Assembly: GCA_019695095.1 (NCBI GenBank) | Contig: JAIBAQ010000032.1 | Location: 1 to 41,333 of the forward strand | Length of the DNA stretch: 41,333 bases | Direction of reading: 5' to 3' | Origin: Candidatus Hydrogenedentota bacterium | Lineage (GTDB): Bacteria; Hydrogenedentota; Hydrogenedentia; Hydrogenedentales; SLHB01 | Part shown: in pieces, positions 16,317 to 24,436 of the stretch | How the letters are laid out: every line of letters begins with the position of its first letter | Numbering within the stretch: position 1 is the first letter of the stretch | Translations under genes and position numbers: made by a program | The notes under the pieces: model-generated | What the model was told of the DNA's origin: nothing | What the model saw: only the letters and a program-made list of their open reading frames with translations | Database searches by the model: none

Positions 16317-18350
16317 GTGTCGCCGTTACCCAGCACCGTTCGCCGGCCGCCTGGCCTGCTCACGAAAGAGCAGGATCCGGATGTCGTGATGATGGTGTGC
16401 ACGGCGGGGCACGTCGACCACGGGAAGACGAGTTTGGTCAAGCTGCTGACGGGCTGCAATACCGACAAGCTCAAAGCCGAACAAGATCGGGGCATGACCA
16501 TCGAGCTGGGGTTTGCCCCGTGCTTCCTGGGCGGCAACGAGTGCGTCGGCATTGTGGACGTGCCGGGTCACGAGAGTTTCATCCGCAACATGGTGGCGGG
16601 CGTGTCGGGAATCGATCTGTGCGTTCTCGTGATTGCCGCGGACGACGGAATCATGCCGCAGACCGTCGAACACGTGCAGATAATGGAACTATTGGGCGTG
16701 CGACGTGGGATTGTCGCGCTTACGAAGATCGACCTTGTACCCGAGGAAATGGTGGCGCAACGTGTCGAGGAAATCGCGGCGTATCTTCAGACTACGTTTC
16801 TGGCCGGGTCGTCCATATGCCCCGTATCGTCGGAAACCGGAGCCGGTTTCTTCGAATTCTACGACGTGCTCGTGAAAGCTATTCGCTCCCTTCAGAAACA
16901 GCGCCGCGAAGGCGTGTTTCGCATGCCCATCGAGCGGAGCTTCCTGCAACCGGGATTCGGGGCCATTGTGACGGGCGTCGCTATCGCCGGGCGAATCTCC
17001 GTGGGCGACGCCGTGGAAATTGTACCGGGTCACCGCATTGGAAAAGTCCGGGGAATGCAGCGTTTTCTTCGCAGCACCGGAGAGGCGGAGTACGCCCAAT
17101 GCCTGGCGTTGAACATCGCGGAACCTGGAAAGGAAGCCTTCGAGAGGGGACAGATCGTTTCGCTGCCCGGCTACCTGCGGGAATCCGCCATCTTTCATGT
17201 GCGTATCCAGACAGTCTCGGAGGTATCGCCGCCTTTACGCAACGCCGAGGCAATCAAGTTCCACATCGGCACAGCGGAAGAGGTGGGCAAAGTCTACCTG
17301 CTGGAGGATGCGGAACTCGGGGCGTCCGCTTCCGCGTTGGCGACCATTCAGTTGAATCGTCCCGTAGCGGCCGTCGCCTATGATCGTTTTATTCTCCGAC
17401 GCGCATCTCCTCATGCGACTATTGCAGGTGGCCGCATTCTTGACATTGTTTACGAGCCGCACCGACCGCCCAAAAAACACGCCTTGGAGATTCTGCGAAC
17501 CCAAGAGGCCTTTCTGGGGATAGATTCCAAGACGTTGTTTGCGCTCGACACCGGAGACGAGACGTTCGCAATGCGACTGATTCAACATCGTCTGAAGACC
17601 GTGTTTCGCCACGGGGCCACGGCGGATGCCTTGGCTCACGCCACAGTCATGACGCCCGCCATGGTGGAACGGTCGCTCGACGCGCTTGTCAAGGAAGGGA
17701 GCGTGTCCGCGATGGGTGAAGGCGCTTTCATCGATAGCCAAACCTATCGAGAGAGCCTGGACGAAGTGGTAGCGCGCCTGAATCACGCGCGCGACGTAGA
17801 AGGGGCGATGACCGTGACGTTGAGCGCGTTGCGGCAGAGTCTCGACTGGCCAGATGCGCTTTGGAAGCGGGTTCGCCGCGAGTTGGAGGACCGCAAACTC
17901 GCGGAATTCCGTGGCAACCAGATTGTGCTTCAGGGGGCCGAGTCCTCACTCAGGGCAGATGAGCGTCTATTATTAGGGAAGATTCTCGGAATCTATCGCG
18001 AACAGGGGTTTCATTCGCCCAGACCCGAGGAATTACCCGAGTTGACCGGTGGCACGCCGGCGCAAACGGAGCGCCTTCTCGAGTTTCTCTGCCACGACGG
18101 ACGTCTCGTCCGGCTGGCTAAGAACGTCGTTCTGAGCAGAGAACACTGCCTGAAGGCGCAGGAGTTAGTTATCAGCATCATTCAAGAGAAGGGGGTGCTT
18201 GACAGCGCCGATTTCAAGTACGCCATCGACTCGTCGCGCAAGTATGCGCTTTCTATTCTCGACTTTTTCGATGCGCGCCACGTGACGGTTCGGCAGGGAA
18301 ATGACCGAAAGCTGGCGCCCAACTACCAGCGGAACGTGCTGACACCATGA
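16317..18350 (+). CDS. selB: Selenocysteine-specific elongation factor SelB
   Basis: This 677-residue GTPase brings Sec-tRNA(Sec) to the ribosome and reads the SECIS hairpin. The G domain begins GHVDHGKTSL (residues 31-40), with DRGMTIELGFAP, DVPGHESFIRNM and TKIDLV. Domains II and III follow (FGAIVTGV, then the Sec-tRNA pocket region). Residues about 440-677 form the C-terminal winged-helix array that binds mRNA. The GTG start (16317) has GGAG 7 bases upstream and lies 4 bases after selD; an ATG at 16386 is a weaker alternative. Its stop overlaps the start of the next gene (ATGA). Confidence 0.96.
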   Translation: MSPLPSTVRRPPGLLTKEQDPDVVMMVCTAGHVDHGKTSLVKLLTGCNTDKLKAEQDRGMTIELGFAPCFLGGNECVGIVDVPGHESFIRNMVAGVSGIDLCVLVIAADDGIMPQTVEHVQIMELLGVRRGIVALTKIDLVPEEMVAQRVEEIAAYLQTTFLAGSSICPVSSETGAGFFEFYDVLVKAIRSLQKQRREGVFRMPIERSFLQPGFGAIVTGVAIAGRISVGDAVEIVPGHRIGKVRGMQRFLRSTGEAEYAQCLALNIAEPGKEAFERGQIVSLPGYLRESAIFHVRIQTVSEVSPPLRNAEAIKFHIGTAEEVGKVYLLEDAELGASASALATIQLNRPVAAVAYDRFILRRASPHATIAGGRILDIVYEPHRPPKKHALEILRTQEAFLGIDSKTLFALDTGDETFAMRLIQHRLKTVFRHGATADALAHATVMTPAMVERSLDALVKEGSVSAMGEGAFIDSQTYRESLDEVVARLNHARDVEGAMTVTLSALRQSLDWPDALWKRVRRELEDRKLAEFRGNQIVLQGAESSLRADERLLLGKILGIYREQGFHSPRPEELPELTGGTPAQTERLLEFLCHDGRLVRLAKNVVLSREHCLKAQELVISIIQEKGVLDSADFKYAIDSSRKYALSILDFFDARHVTVRQGNDRKLAPNYQRNVLTP

Positions 18351-18613
18351 AACGTTTTTCCAGAGAGCGGTTAGCCGCGTGGGCCGTGGTGGTGTTGGCC
18401 TTGGCTCTGCTCGTTTTCGGGACGGTGCACACGCATCAGGTGTTCGACCCGACCGTTGAAGAATTCGGCATGGTTGCCTTCATGAAGCTGCCCGATTGGC
18501 AGATGGTCATCGATTCCACGTTTGGCGGCGTAACCCGAAAAGACGGGAAGCTGTACAGCACCTATGACCGGGCGGAGTCGCGCGGCAAACGCGCCTGCCC
18601 CACTTGACAATGA
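18347..18613 (+). CDS. Small membrane-anchored selenoprotein candidate ending Cys-Pro-Thr-Sec-Gln
   Basis: A conventional reading stops at the UGA at 18605 and gives 86 residues. I propose that this UGA codes Sec (U87), followed by Gln and a real UGA stop (18611-18613), for 88 residues. It has one N-terminal membrane helix (WAVVVLALALLVFGTV) and an outward-facing domain of about 60 residues. The tail ACPTUQ is a CxxU redox pair with Sec as the second-last residue, as in C-terminal Sec enzymes. A 6-bp GC hairpin with loop CATGGGC follows, with CATGG 19 bases after the UGA, the same distance as in the three large paralogues. The start overlaps the selB stop. The function is unknown; a thiol/selenol electron carrier is likely. 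Confidence 0.72.
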
Positions 18614-18620
18614 TCCACTT

Positions 18621-18639
18621 GGCGGCCATGGGCGCCGCC
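18621..18639 (+). promoter_or_regulatory. SECIS-like hairpin for the CPTU small protein
   Basis: GGCGGC (18621-18626) pairs with GCCGCC (18634-18639) around the 7-base loop CATGGGC. The stem starts 13 bases after the UGA at 18605-18607 and the loop 19 bases after. It lies beyond the proposed real stop codon, so its stem and loop are free of coding constraint. Confidence 0.68.
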
Positions 18640-18652
18640 TCAGGAATCGTCT

Positions 18653-19480
18653 ATGCTTGAGAATCTGAGAGTACGTACCATTGAGCGAAGGGTCACACAA
18701 GTCCTATCGCTGATAGCTCTGCACAGTTCATGGGGGCCGGAGTTCAAATGGCTCTGCAACCCCGTGTTGAGTTGTCATTCGTGCGTTTTGGCGTGGTTCG
18801 CGTGCCCGGTGGGCGTTTTTGTTCACTACTCGGGTTTTCACACGATTCCGTTCCTTGCCCTGGGAATGGTGCTGCTGCTCGGCGTTACCGTGGGCAGGCT
18901 TCTCTGCGGGTGGGTCTGTCCGTTTGGCTTCCTGCAGGACCTGCTGTACAAGATCCCCAGCCCGAAGTTCCATCTCCCGGCCTGGACGGCAAAACTTAAA
19001 TACGTCGTACTGGCGCTAACCGTGATCGCGTTGCCGTTCGTTTTCGGTGAGCAGACGTGGCTGTCATTCTGCCGAGTATGCCCGGCTTCGGCGCTTCAAG
19101 TCACCATTCCCAACATCATAATCGGTGGCGTATCCACGCTGAGCGTGGCGTCGATAGTTAAGCTGGCCATCCTTGTCGTGGTTCTTGTCGCGGCAGTGCT
19201 GAGCAGCCGGTCCTTCTGCAAAGTCATCTGCCCGATCGGGGCAATTCTTGCACCGCTCAATCTGTTGTCGTTCTGGAAGATTAAGGTGCCGACCCAGAAC
19301 TGCTCGGGATGTCAGAAGTGCAACCATGCGTGTCCGCAAGACGGGTTGCCGCAACTGCGTGTAGCGCAAGGTGTCTCTGCCAGCCGCACGGCGGAATGCG
19401 TGTTTTGCTACGAGTGTCAGACCACCTGCCCGATGCCGTTGCTTGAGGCGCAGGCGCGCGCGGAGGAAGGCCAATCATGA
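18653..19480 (+). CDS. NapH/YccM-like polytopic 4Fe-4S membrane protein
   Basis: This 275-residue electron-transfer protein resembles NapH/NosR-type quinol-side carriers. The N-terminal half has Cys-rich loops between membrane helices (NPVLSCHSC with FACPVGVF, then CGWVCPFGFLQDL). Further motifs are CRVCPASALQ and CKVICPIGAILAPL. The soluble C-terminal part has two ferredoxin-type clusters (CSGCQKCNHACP and CVFCYECQTTCP). AGGA lies 7 bases before its ATG. It follows the CxxU small protein by 39 bases in the same frame, and its stop overlaps the start of the first large selenoprotein (ATGA). It likely feeds electrons from the membrane to these redox proteins, which is inference from context. 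Confidence 0.9.
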   Translation: MLENLRVRTIERRVTQVLSLIALHSSWGPEFKWLCNPVLSCHSCVLAWFACPVGVFVHYSGFHTIPFLALGMVLLLGVTVGRLLCGWVCPFGFLQDLLYKIPSPKFHLPAWTAKLKYVVLALTVIALPFVFGEQTWLSFCRVCPASALQVTIPNIIIGGVSTLSVASIVKLAILVVVLVAAVLSSRSFCKVICPIGAILAPLNLLSFWKIKVPTQNCSGCQKCNHACPQDGLPQLRVAQGVSASRTAECVFCYECQTTCPMPLLEAQARAEEGQS

Positions 19481-20937
19481 GAATCCCCCACGTGCGAGTG
19501 CTTGTGCTGGCAATGGCAGCGATGGCTCAAGTGCTTGCGCTTGAGGTGCCTCTGAGATACTTCTCCCCTCCCATGGGTCTCGAGAACGCGCGACGTAGCG
19601 GGACGCAGTGTGTTACGGTTTCCCAGACTCCGCCTCCCGGCGAATGGAAGCTGCCGCCGATGGTTGCCCGCATTCCACTATTTGGATTGGCTAAGCTAGG
19701 TGATGCGAAGCACCTCATTGTCTTGGACTGCGCGAATCCGAGCGATCAGTTCTACACGCGCTTTCTTTTCGATGCGAATGCTAACCGCGATCTGACCGAC
19801 GACCCAGTCGTCACGGGACGATGCCATTGGGAGTCAGATGGCCATCGCGTCAGCATGAGATCCAGGCAAGGTATCGAACTGGACGTATTGACCGGTGAGG
19901 GCAAGACTCACTACGAATTCGACTTTGAGGTCCAAGGGGGATTCTCAACGAGGTTTCCGGACATAGGCGATTCGAGCAATCTCCACGATATCAGGATCTA
20001 CTTATACTCGCGAAACTGGTACGTGACAGCTCTCGATATAGACGGCACGCGCTACGGCATCGAGATTGATGATAGGAATATGAACGGCCGTTTTGGCGAT
20101 ACGGCAAGAATTCCGCCTGACCTCGTGCGCGGAAATAGGTTGATTTGTGAAGGAGACCGCATTCACATCAGCGACGAGGGCGGTTACGACTACTACAACG
20201 AGATGAACCTCACCGACAAGCTTGCCTTGGGCGATAAGCTCTTTAAGGTGCAAGTCGATACCGCCGGATTGAGACTTATCCTGACCCCAATAACCGAGAA
20301 TCTCTCCGCTATCAAGATCCCGGAAGGCGTTGAGCGACTGGTTGTTCTGGACGCGAACGGTTCAACCGGCATCGCGGCATTTCGTCCCGGAAAGGTCTTG
20401 CGCGTGCCTGCGGGTGAATATCGGTTGCAGTTCTATCAGCTTCTGCGCAAAGACAAGGAGGGTGACCTCTGGCGCTTGAATGCGAACGGCATCGCCTACG
20501 ACCAAACCGTCACCGCCACGACCGGCGCCGAGGCTGTACTCGCCATGGGAGAGCCATTCAGGCCCGTTGTGAAGGGACGGATACTATCGCGCGACGCAAG
20601 TTACACGGGGCAACCTGAATCGCGTTTGGCATTTGGAGTATGCGGCAAAGGGAACGAGATGGTAACGGACCTGTCTCGCATTCGCGGCAACAGTTCCGCA
20701 ATCGCGATGTCCACCACAATCAACCACCGTCCCAAGGAGCCAACGTATAAGGTAGTCAGCAAAGATGGCGAAGTGGTGGCTCAAGGCCAATTCGAGTATG
20801 GGTGAGGATTCAGTTGCTCAGCCACATGGGTTGGCTACAAAATCAATGAAGAGTACACGGTCCTTTGCACTTATGTTGCGGGCCCGTTCGAAACAGAAGT
20901 GAAGGCGCAACCACTGGAGATCACGTTCATTAGGTAA
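19477..20937 (+). CDS. Candidate selenoprotein, tandem paralogue 1 (Sec at codon 443)
   Basis: The frame reads 442 codons to a UGA (20803-20805), then 43 more to a TAA, so 486 residues if UGA is Sec. A signal peptide ends near LALEVPLRY. Two Asp/Asn-rich EF-hand-like loops are visible (FDANANRDLTDDP near residue 98 and DDRNMNGRFGD near 200). The C-terminal part has RPKEPTYKVVSKDGEV and then QFEYG-U-GFSCSATW, LCTYVAGPF and AQPLE. The post-UGA part is conserved in paralogues 2 and 3, and a hairpin with loop CATGG follows at 19 bases. It overlaps the NapH-like gene by ATGA. I recognise no named family. A periplasmic redox protein is inferred from the signal peptide and the U...C pair (UGFSC). 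Confidence 0.82.
20820..20836 (+). promoter_or_regulatory. SECIS-like hairpin, paralogue 1
   Basis: AGCCA (20820-20824) pairs with TGGCT (20832-20836) around the loop CATGGGT. TTG (20814-20816) and CAA (20838-20840) can extend the stem across an internal loop. CATGG begins 19 bases after the UGA. Confidence 0.68.
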
Positions 20938-21004
20938 CGGCTTTCGTTGAGGGAATGCGATGAGTTGCGGAGTTGCCCATTTGGAGCATGTGAATACAAT
21001 GGCC

Positions 21005-21033
21005 TTGTCAGAATTCTATTGCTATGGTACTAT
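21005..21033 (+). promoter_or_regulatory. Sigma70-type promoter for paralogue 2
   Basis: TTGTCA (21005-21010), a 17-base spacer and TACTAT (21028-21033) match consensus at 5 of 6 positions each. The start codon is about 300 bases downstream, so the message has a long 5' leader. Confidence 0.6.
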
Positions 21034-21152
21034 GCGAGCAAGTAGTAGAAGGCGCAGAGTCGCGTTGAGGGGGCGGCCTATGCGGATGCGCGAGAGTTCT
21101 GAGTCTCCAAGGGGGAACCCATCTCTGCCCGGTGTTTACTCGACCAGACTGT

Positions 21153-21212
21153 GCAATGTGAGAGCGGTTAATGCTGTCTCTGTTGATCGTTTTTCAGACG
21201 TTAACACATTGC
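21153..21212 (+). promoter_or_regulatory. Long nested hairpin in the paralogue 2 leader
   Basis: GCAATGTG (21153-21160) and CACATTGC (21205-21212) form a perfect 8-bp outer stem. TTAA/TTAA and GTCT/AGAC can pair inside it, leaving an apical region with a T-run. It may be a regulatory leader structure; no known riboswitch was recognised. Confidence 0.35.
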
Positions 21213-21337
21213 ATGGGGGGAACCATCGAACCTAGTTTAAGCATCGGCGATTCGCGGTGTAGTTCCGACTCGATTCTAACACGGTGGATCGGTTGGAAGT
21301 GACTCGCGATAGCCGGAAAACGACAGGGGGCCGCAGT

Positions 21338-22786
21338 ATGAGATATACACGACTCGCGGTGCTGGTTTTGGGGGTGGCGCTTGTTGCGCCAGCCTTTGCG
21401 CTGGAAGTCCCGCTGAGGTATTCCGCCTATCCCCAGGACTTGCGTGAATTTCGACCGTATGGAAATCAGCATGTTCGGACGGTGACTACCGTGCCTGAGG
21501 GGGACTGGAAATTACCTCCCTTGGTGGCCAAGGTACCGCTGTACGGACTGGTTGAGTTCGGAGACAGCAAGTACCTCATGGTGCTGGACTTCGCCAATGC
21601 GAACGACAAGTTTTACTCGCGCATTTTGTTCGACGCCAATGCCAACCGGGACCTCACGGACGATCCCGTGGTGGATGGTAAATGCAATTGGGCTGACAAC
21701 AATCAGTATGCCTTTATTGAGATGAGGCAGGCGGTTGATGTCGAGTTCACTCTTGGCGGCGCGAAAGTGAAGTACAGTTTTCGTCCGCAGGCCAATGCAT
21801 GGTTCCCCAATTCGTCGGTTGACCTATCCAAGCCGGAGAACCTGCAGAACATCACCGTTTATCTGCGGACAAACTGTTCGTACTCGGGCGAATTCGATCT
21901 GGATGGAGTTCACTACGGAGTTGAGTTGGGCGATCGCAACGCAAACGGACGGTTCAACGACATTGCCGAAGTGCCGGCCGAGATGAGAGGCGACGATCGT
22001 CTGTATGCTCAAGGCGACAGCTTCTACATCAACATCGACGCGAAGAACGATTACTACAATGAGATGAGCCTTGGCGACAAGCTTGTGCTGGGAGATAAGG
22101 TTTTCAAAGTCGAGATCAATACCCCCGAATCGAAAATGGTATTGACGCCGATCACGGAGAACCTCTCCGCTGTCAAGCTTCCGGAGAAACTTGAGCGGCT
22201 GGTGTTGCTGGAAGACTCACTCAAGAACGGCGTCATGGTGTTTCGTCCCGAAAAGACGGTGACCGTGCCTGAAGGCAACTATCGACTTCTGTATTACCAA
22301 ATACTCAGGGAAGACAAGGAAGGCGATCTGTGGCGCTTGATTGCAATGGGTTCCAGAAAGGCCAACGCATTCACGGCGAAGAAGGGCGGGCACGTCGCGC
22401 TGGAAATGGGCGAGCCCTTCCGTCCGATTGTCGAAGTGCCGGAATGGGCGCGAAGCAATATGCGCGGCGGAAGCAACGAGGTGAACCTGTCATTCGTCAT
22501 TCGCGGTAAAGGCGACGAGATGGTGGCGGACCTGAGCCGTATTCGCGGTAACAAGACCAAACTGCCGATGTCCGCAAAAGACGGTTCCCGCCCCAAAGAA
22601 CCCACCTATAAGATTGTCAAACAGGACGGCGAAGTGGCCAAACAAGGCCAGTTCGAGTATGGGTGAGGATTCAGTTGCTCGGCCACATGGAGTGGCTACA
22701 AGAAAGACGAGAAGTACAACGTTTTGTGCACGTTTGTGGCAGGACCTTTCGATACCAAGATAAAGGCTCAGCCACTGGAGTTCTGA
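21338..22786 (+). CDS. Candidate selenoprotein, tandem paralogue 2 (Sec at codon 443)
   Basis: The ATG at 21338 has AGGGGG 7 bases upstream and starts a clean signal peptide (MRYTRLAVLVLGVALVAPA, cleavage near AFA-LE). The frame reads 442 codons to a UGA (22664-22666), then 39 codons to a second UGA (22784) that acts as the stop, for 482 residues. It shares with paralogue 1 the loops FDANANRDLTDDP and GDRNANGRFND, the segment NDYYNEMSLGDKL, MGEPFRPIV, RIRGNK and the tail QFEYG-U-GFSCSATW, LCTFVAGPF, AQPLE. It has its own promoter and long leader. Expression may therefore differ from paralogue 1. The function is unknown. Confidence 0.82.
22681..22697 (+). promoter_or_regulatory. SECIS-like hairpin, paralogue 2
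   Basis: GGCCA (22681-22685) pairs with TGGCT (22693-22697), including one G-U, around CATGGAG; an extra inner C-G pair is possible. The outermost pair is A-U in paralogue 1 and G-U here, so pairing is kept despite base change. CATGG begins 19 bases after the UGA. Confidence 0.68.
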
Positions 22787-22805
22787 AGAAGAGAGAGTCT
22801 GAATG

Positions 22806-22837
22806 GGGAGAGGGTAACGCAGGCGTTGCCCTCTCCC
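22806..22837. terminator. Long hairpin between paralogues 2 and 3
   Basis: A 15-bp near-perfect inverted repeat (GGGAGAGGGTAACGC / GCGTTGCCCTCTCCC, one wobble) starts 19 bases after the final stop of paralogue 2. It is followed by ATTTG rather than a long T-run, so it may terminate only partly or act as an mRNA 3' stabiliser. Confidence 0.6.
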
Positions 22838-22897
22838 ATTTGAAGGCGACAAGTCCGCGTCCGGGCGACCGAGGGGGCCTGAGCAGGATTACGTGCG

Positions 22898-24337
22898 ATG
22901 AGAGTCTTTTCGATACTCGTATTCCTTTTTGCGGTGGGGGCGAATGCCGCGCCGATTGAGGCGCCTTTGCAGTTTAAGGCGTATAAGGATGGGATAGACT
23001 CCTTGTTGTCTTGGAGTCCGTCGCAGGTGGTTCTTTCAAAACAGCCGCCCGCCGGCGAGTGGAAGCTGCCGAGTCTGAAGAGCAGCGTTCCCGCATTTGC
23101 ACTACTGAAACTGGCGGATACGGAGTTTCTAATCGTTCTGGACAACAAGTCGCCAAAAGATCCCTTCTATACCCGCCTTTACTTCGATGCAAATGCGAAC
23201 CGCGACTTGACAGACGACCCGGAAGTTGCCACGGCCGGCGACTATAGTTGGTGGTTTGGCAGTGCCAGGCTGAGTACGACCTCGGCAGTCAATGTCACGT
23301 TTCCGGTGAACGGTCAACTTGTGCCGTATGCCTTTTCGATTCATGTAAGCTGCGGCTTTTCAGGTTTTTCGACGAGCCTAAAGCAAAATGGAAATTGGGA
23401 ACGGCTGAGTTTTTACGTCCAGCCCAGTTGCTTGCTCGCGGGTGAGTTCGATTACGCAGGAGAACACTATCTCGTAAGCCTTTGCGATCAAAACTGCAAC
23501 GGCCGCTTTGACGACCCGGCGGCGCGGCCACAAAATGGAGTTGCGGACTATTACTTCAATTCCGGCGACGCGATGTTCATTACCACCGGCCGTCAAGTCG
23601 AGTACGGGGACGAGGTGGGGATGGGCGGCTATCTCGGAATTAAGGATACCCTCTTTCAAGTTCAGGTGGATCGCGTTGCGAACAAGATGACGTTGATACC
23701 GGTCACCGAGAGTCTTGGAAAGCTCAACCTTCCGCAAGGCGTTGTGCGCCTGGTGCTCGCTCGAACAGACACCAAAAGCGCCGTTACAGTGATCGACTCG
23801 GGGCCATCGATCGCCTTGCCCGCCGGAGAATATCGCGTCTATTCGTACAGCGTTGCGCGCAAAGACGCCTCCGGGAAGTACTGGAGACTCGAGGCGCGAG
23901 GCTCTGCCAAAGGAATTGCGAGCCGGGTGGTCGAAGGAAAGGAGACTACGCTGGTAGCCTGCGATCCTTTTCAGCCGCGCATGAAGCTGGCGTATTACAG
24001 AGAACCTGGATTCCTGGATTGGGAAGGAAGCGCATCGTTTGACTTCCAATTAAGAGGGGCTGCTGGAGAGGAGGTCGTTGGCTTATATTGCGGGGGCAAG
24101 ACCCCAACGGATCCGCTTTCATCCCTGCAATGGACCCGGCCCCCCAAGTCTCCCACCTACAAAATCATGACCAGCGACGGTCAGATCGTTGCGCAGGGCC
24201 AATTTGAGTATGGGTGAGGATTTAGTTGCAGGGCCACATGGCGTGGCTACAAACCCGATTCGGACTATCGTGCCTTGTGCACAGTTGATATCGGCCCGTT
24301 CAAGACTTCGGTCGAGGCGCAGCCTATCGAAAAGTAG
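22898..24337 (+). CDS. Candidate selenoprotein, tandem paralogue 3 (Sec at codon 440)
   Basis: This is the most diverged of the three copies. The ATG at 22898 has AGGA 9 bases upstream and starts a signal peptide (VFSILVFLFAVGANA). The frame reads 439 codons to a UGA (24215-24217), then 39 codons to a TAG, for 479 residues. It keeps FDANANRDLTDDP, CDQNCNGRFDDP, the PTYKIMTSDGQ segment and the tail QFEYG-U-GFSCRATW, ALCTVDIGPF, AQPIE. The tail after UGA keeps W, GYK, LCT, GPF and AQP despite divergence elsewhere, which argues that it is translated. The final stop is TAG, so a UGA-specific recoding event is required. Confidence 0.82.
24232..24248 (+). promoter_or_regulatory. SECIS-like hairpin, paralogue 3
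   Basis: GGCCA (24232-24236) pairs with TGGCT (24244-24248) around CATGGCG, with an extra inner C-G pair possible. CATGG begins 19 bases after the UGA. The loop's last two bases differ from the other copies while CATGG is kept. Confidence 0.68.
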
Positions 24338-24436
24338 ACGCGCAAGATCACAGTGTTTCGTTGAGGAGGGGCGATGCTTGCGTCGCCTCTTTTTGATTGG
24401 TGCGGGGGCGAAGTCCGCGAGGGAAAGGATTTGCGC

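Larger units (their letters stand above)
20938..21337. other. 400-base leader between paralogues 1 and 2
   Basis: This gap holds a strong promoter (21005-21033) and then about 300 transcribed bases before the next ATG. A nested imperfect hairpin occupies 21153-21212. The 91-codon frame at 20960-21235 starts before the promoter and has no family resemblance, so I do not call it a gene. Confidence 0.55.

Noticed and set aside
18611-18652. Second UGA after CPTU as another Sec, giving a fused protein reading into the NapH-like gene.
   Set aside because: The frame is open, but the hairpin loop is only 13 bases from the second UGA, unlike the other four sites. The NapH-like gene has its own AGGA and ATG, and its N-terminus matches the family's usual start.
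20960-21235. 91-codon frame in the leader of paralogue 2.
   Set aside because: It starts before the predicted promoter, has no ribosome-binding site and no family resemblance, and its composition is Arg/Ser-rich noise.
22784-22840. Final UGA of paralogue 2 as a further Sec codon with the downstream hairpin as SECIS.
   Set aside because: Paralogue 3 ends at the equivalent place with TAG and paralogue 1 ends four codons later with TAA. The hairpin has no CATGG loop and its stem only begins about 19 bases after this UGA; it looks like a terminator.
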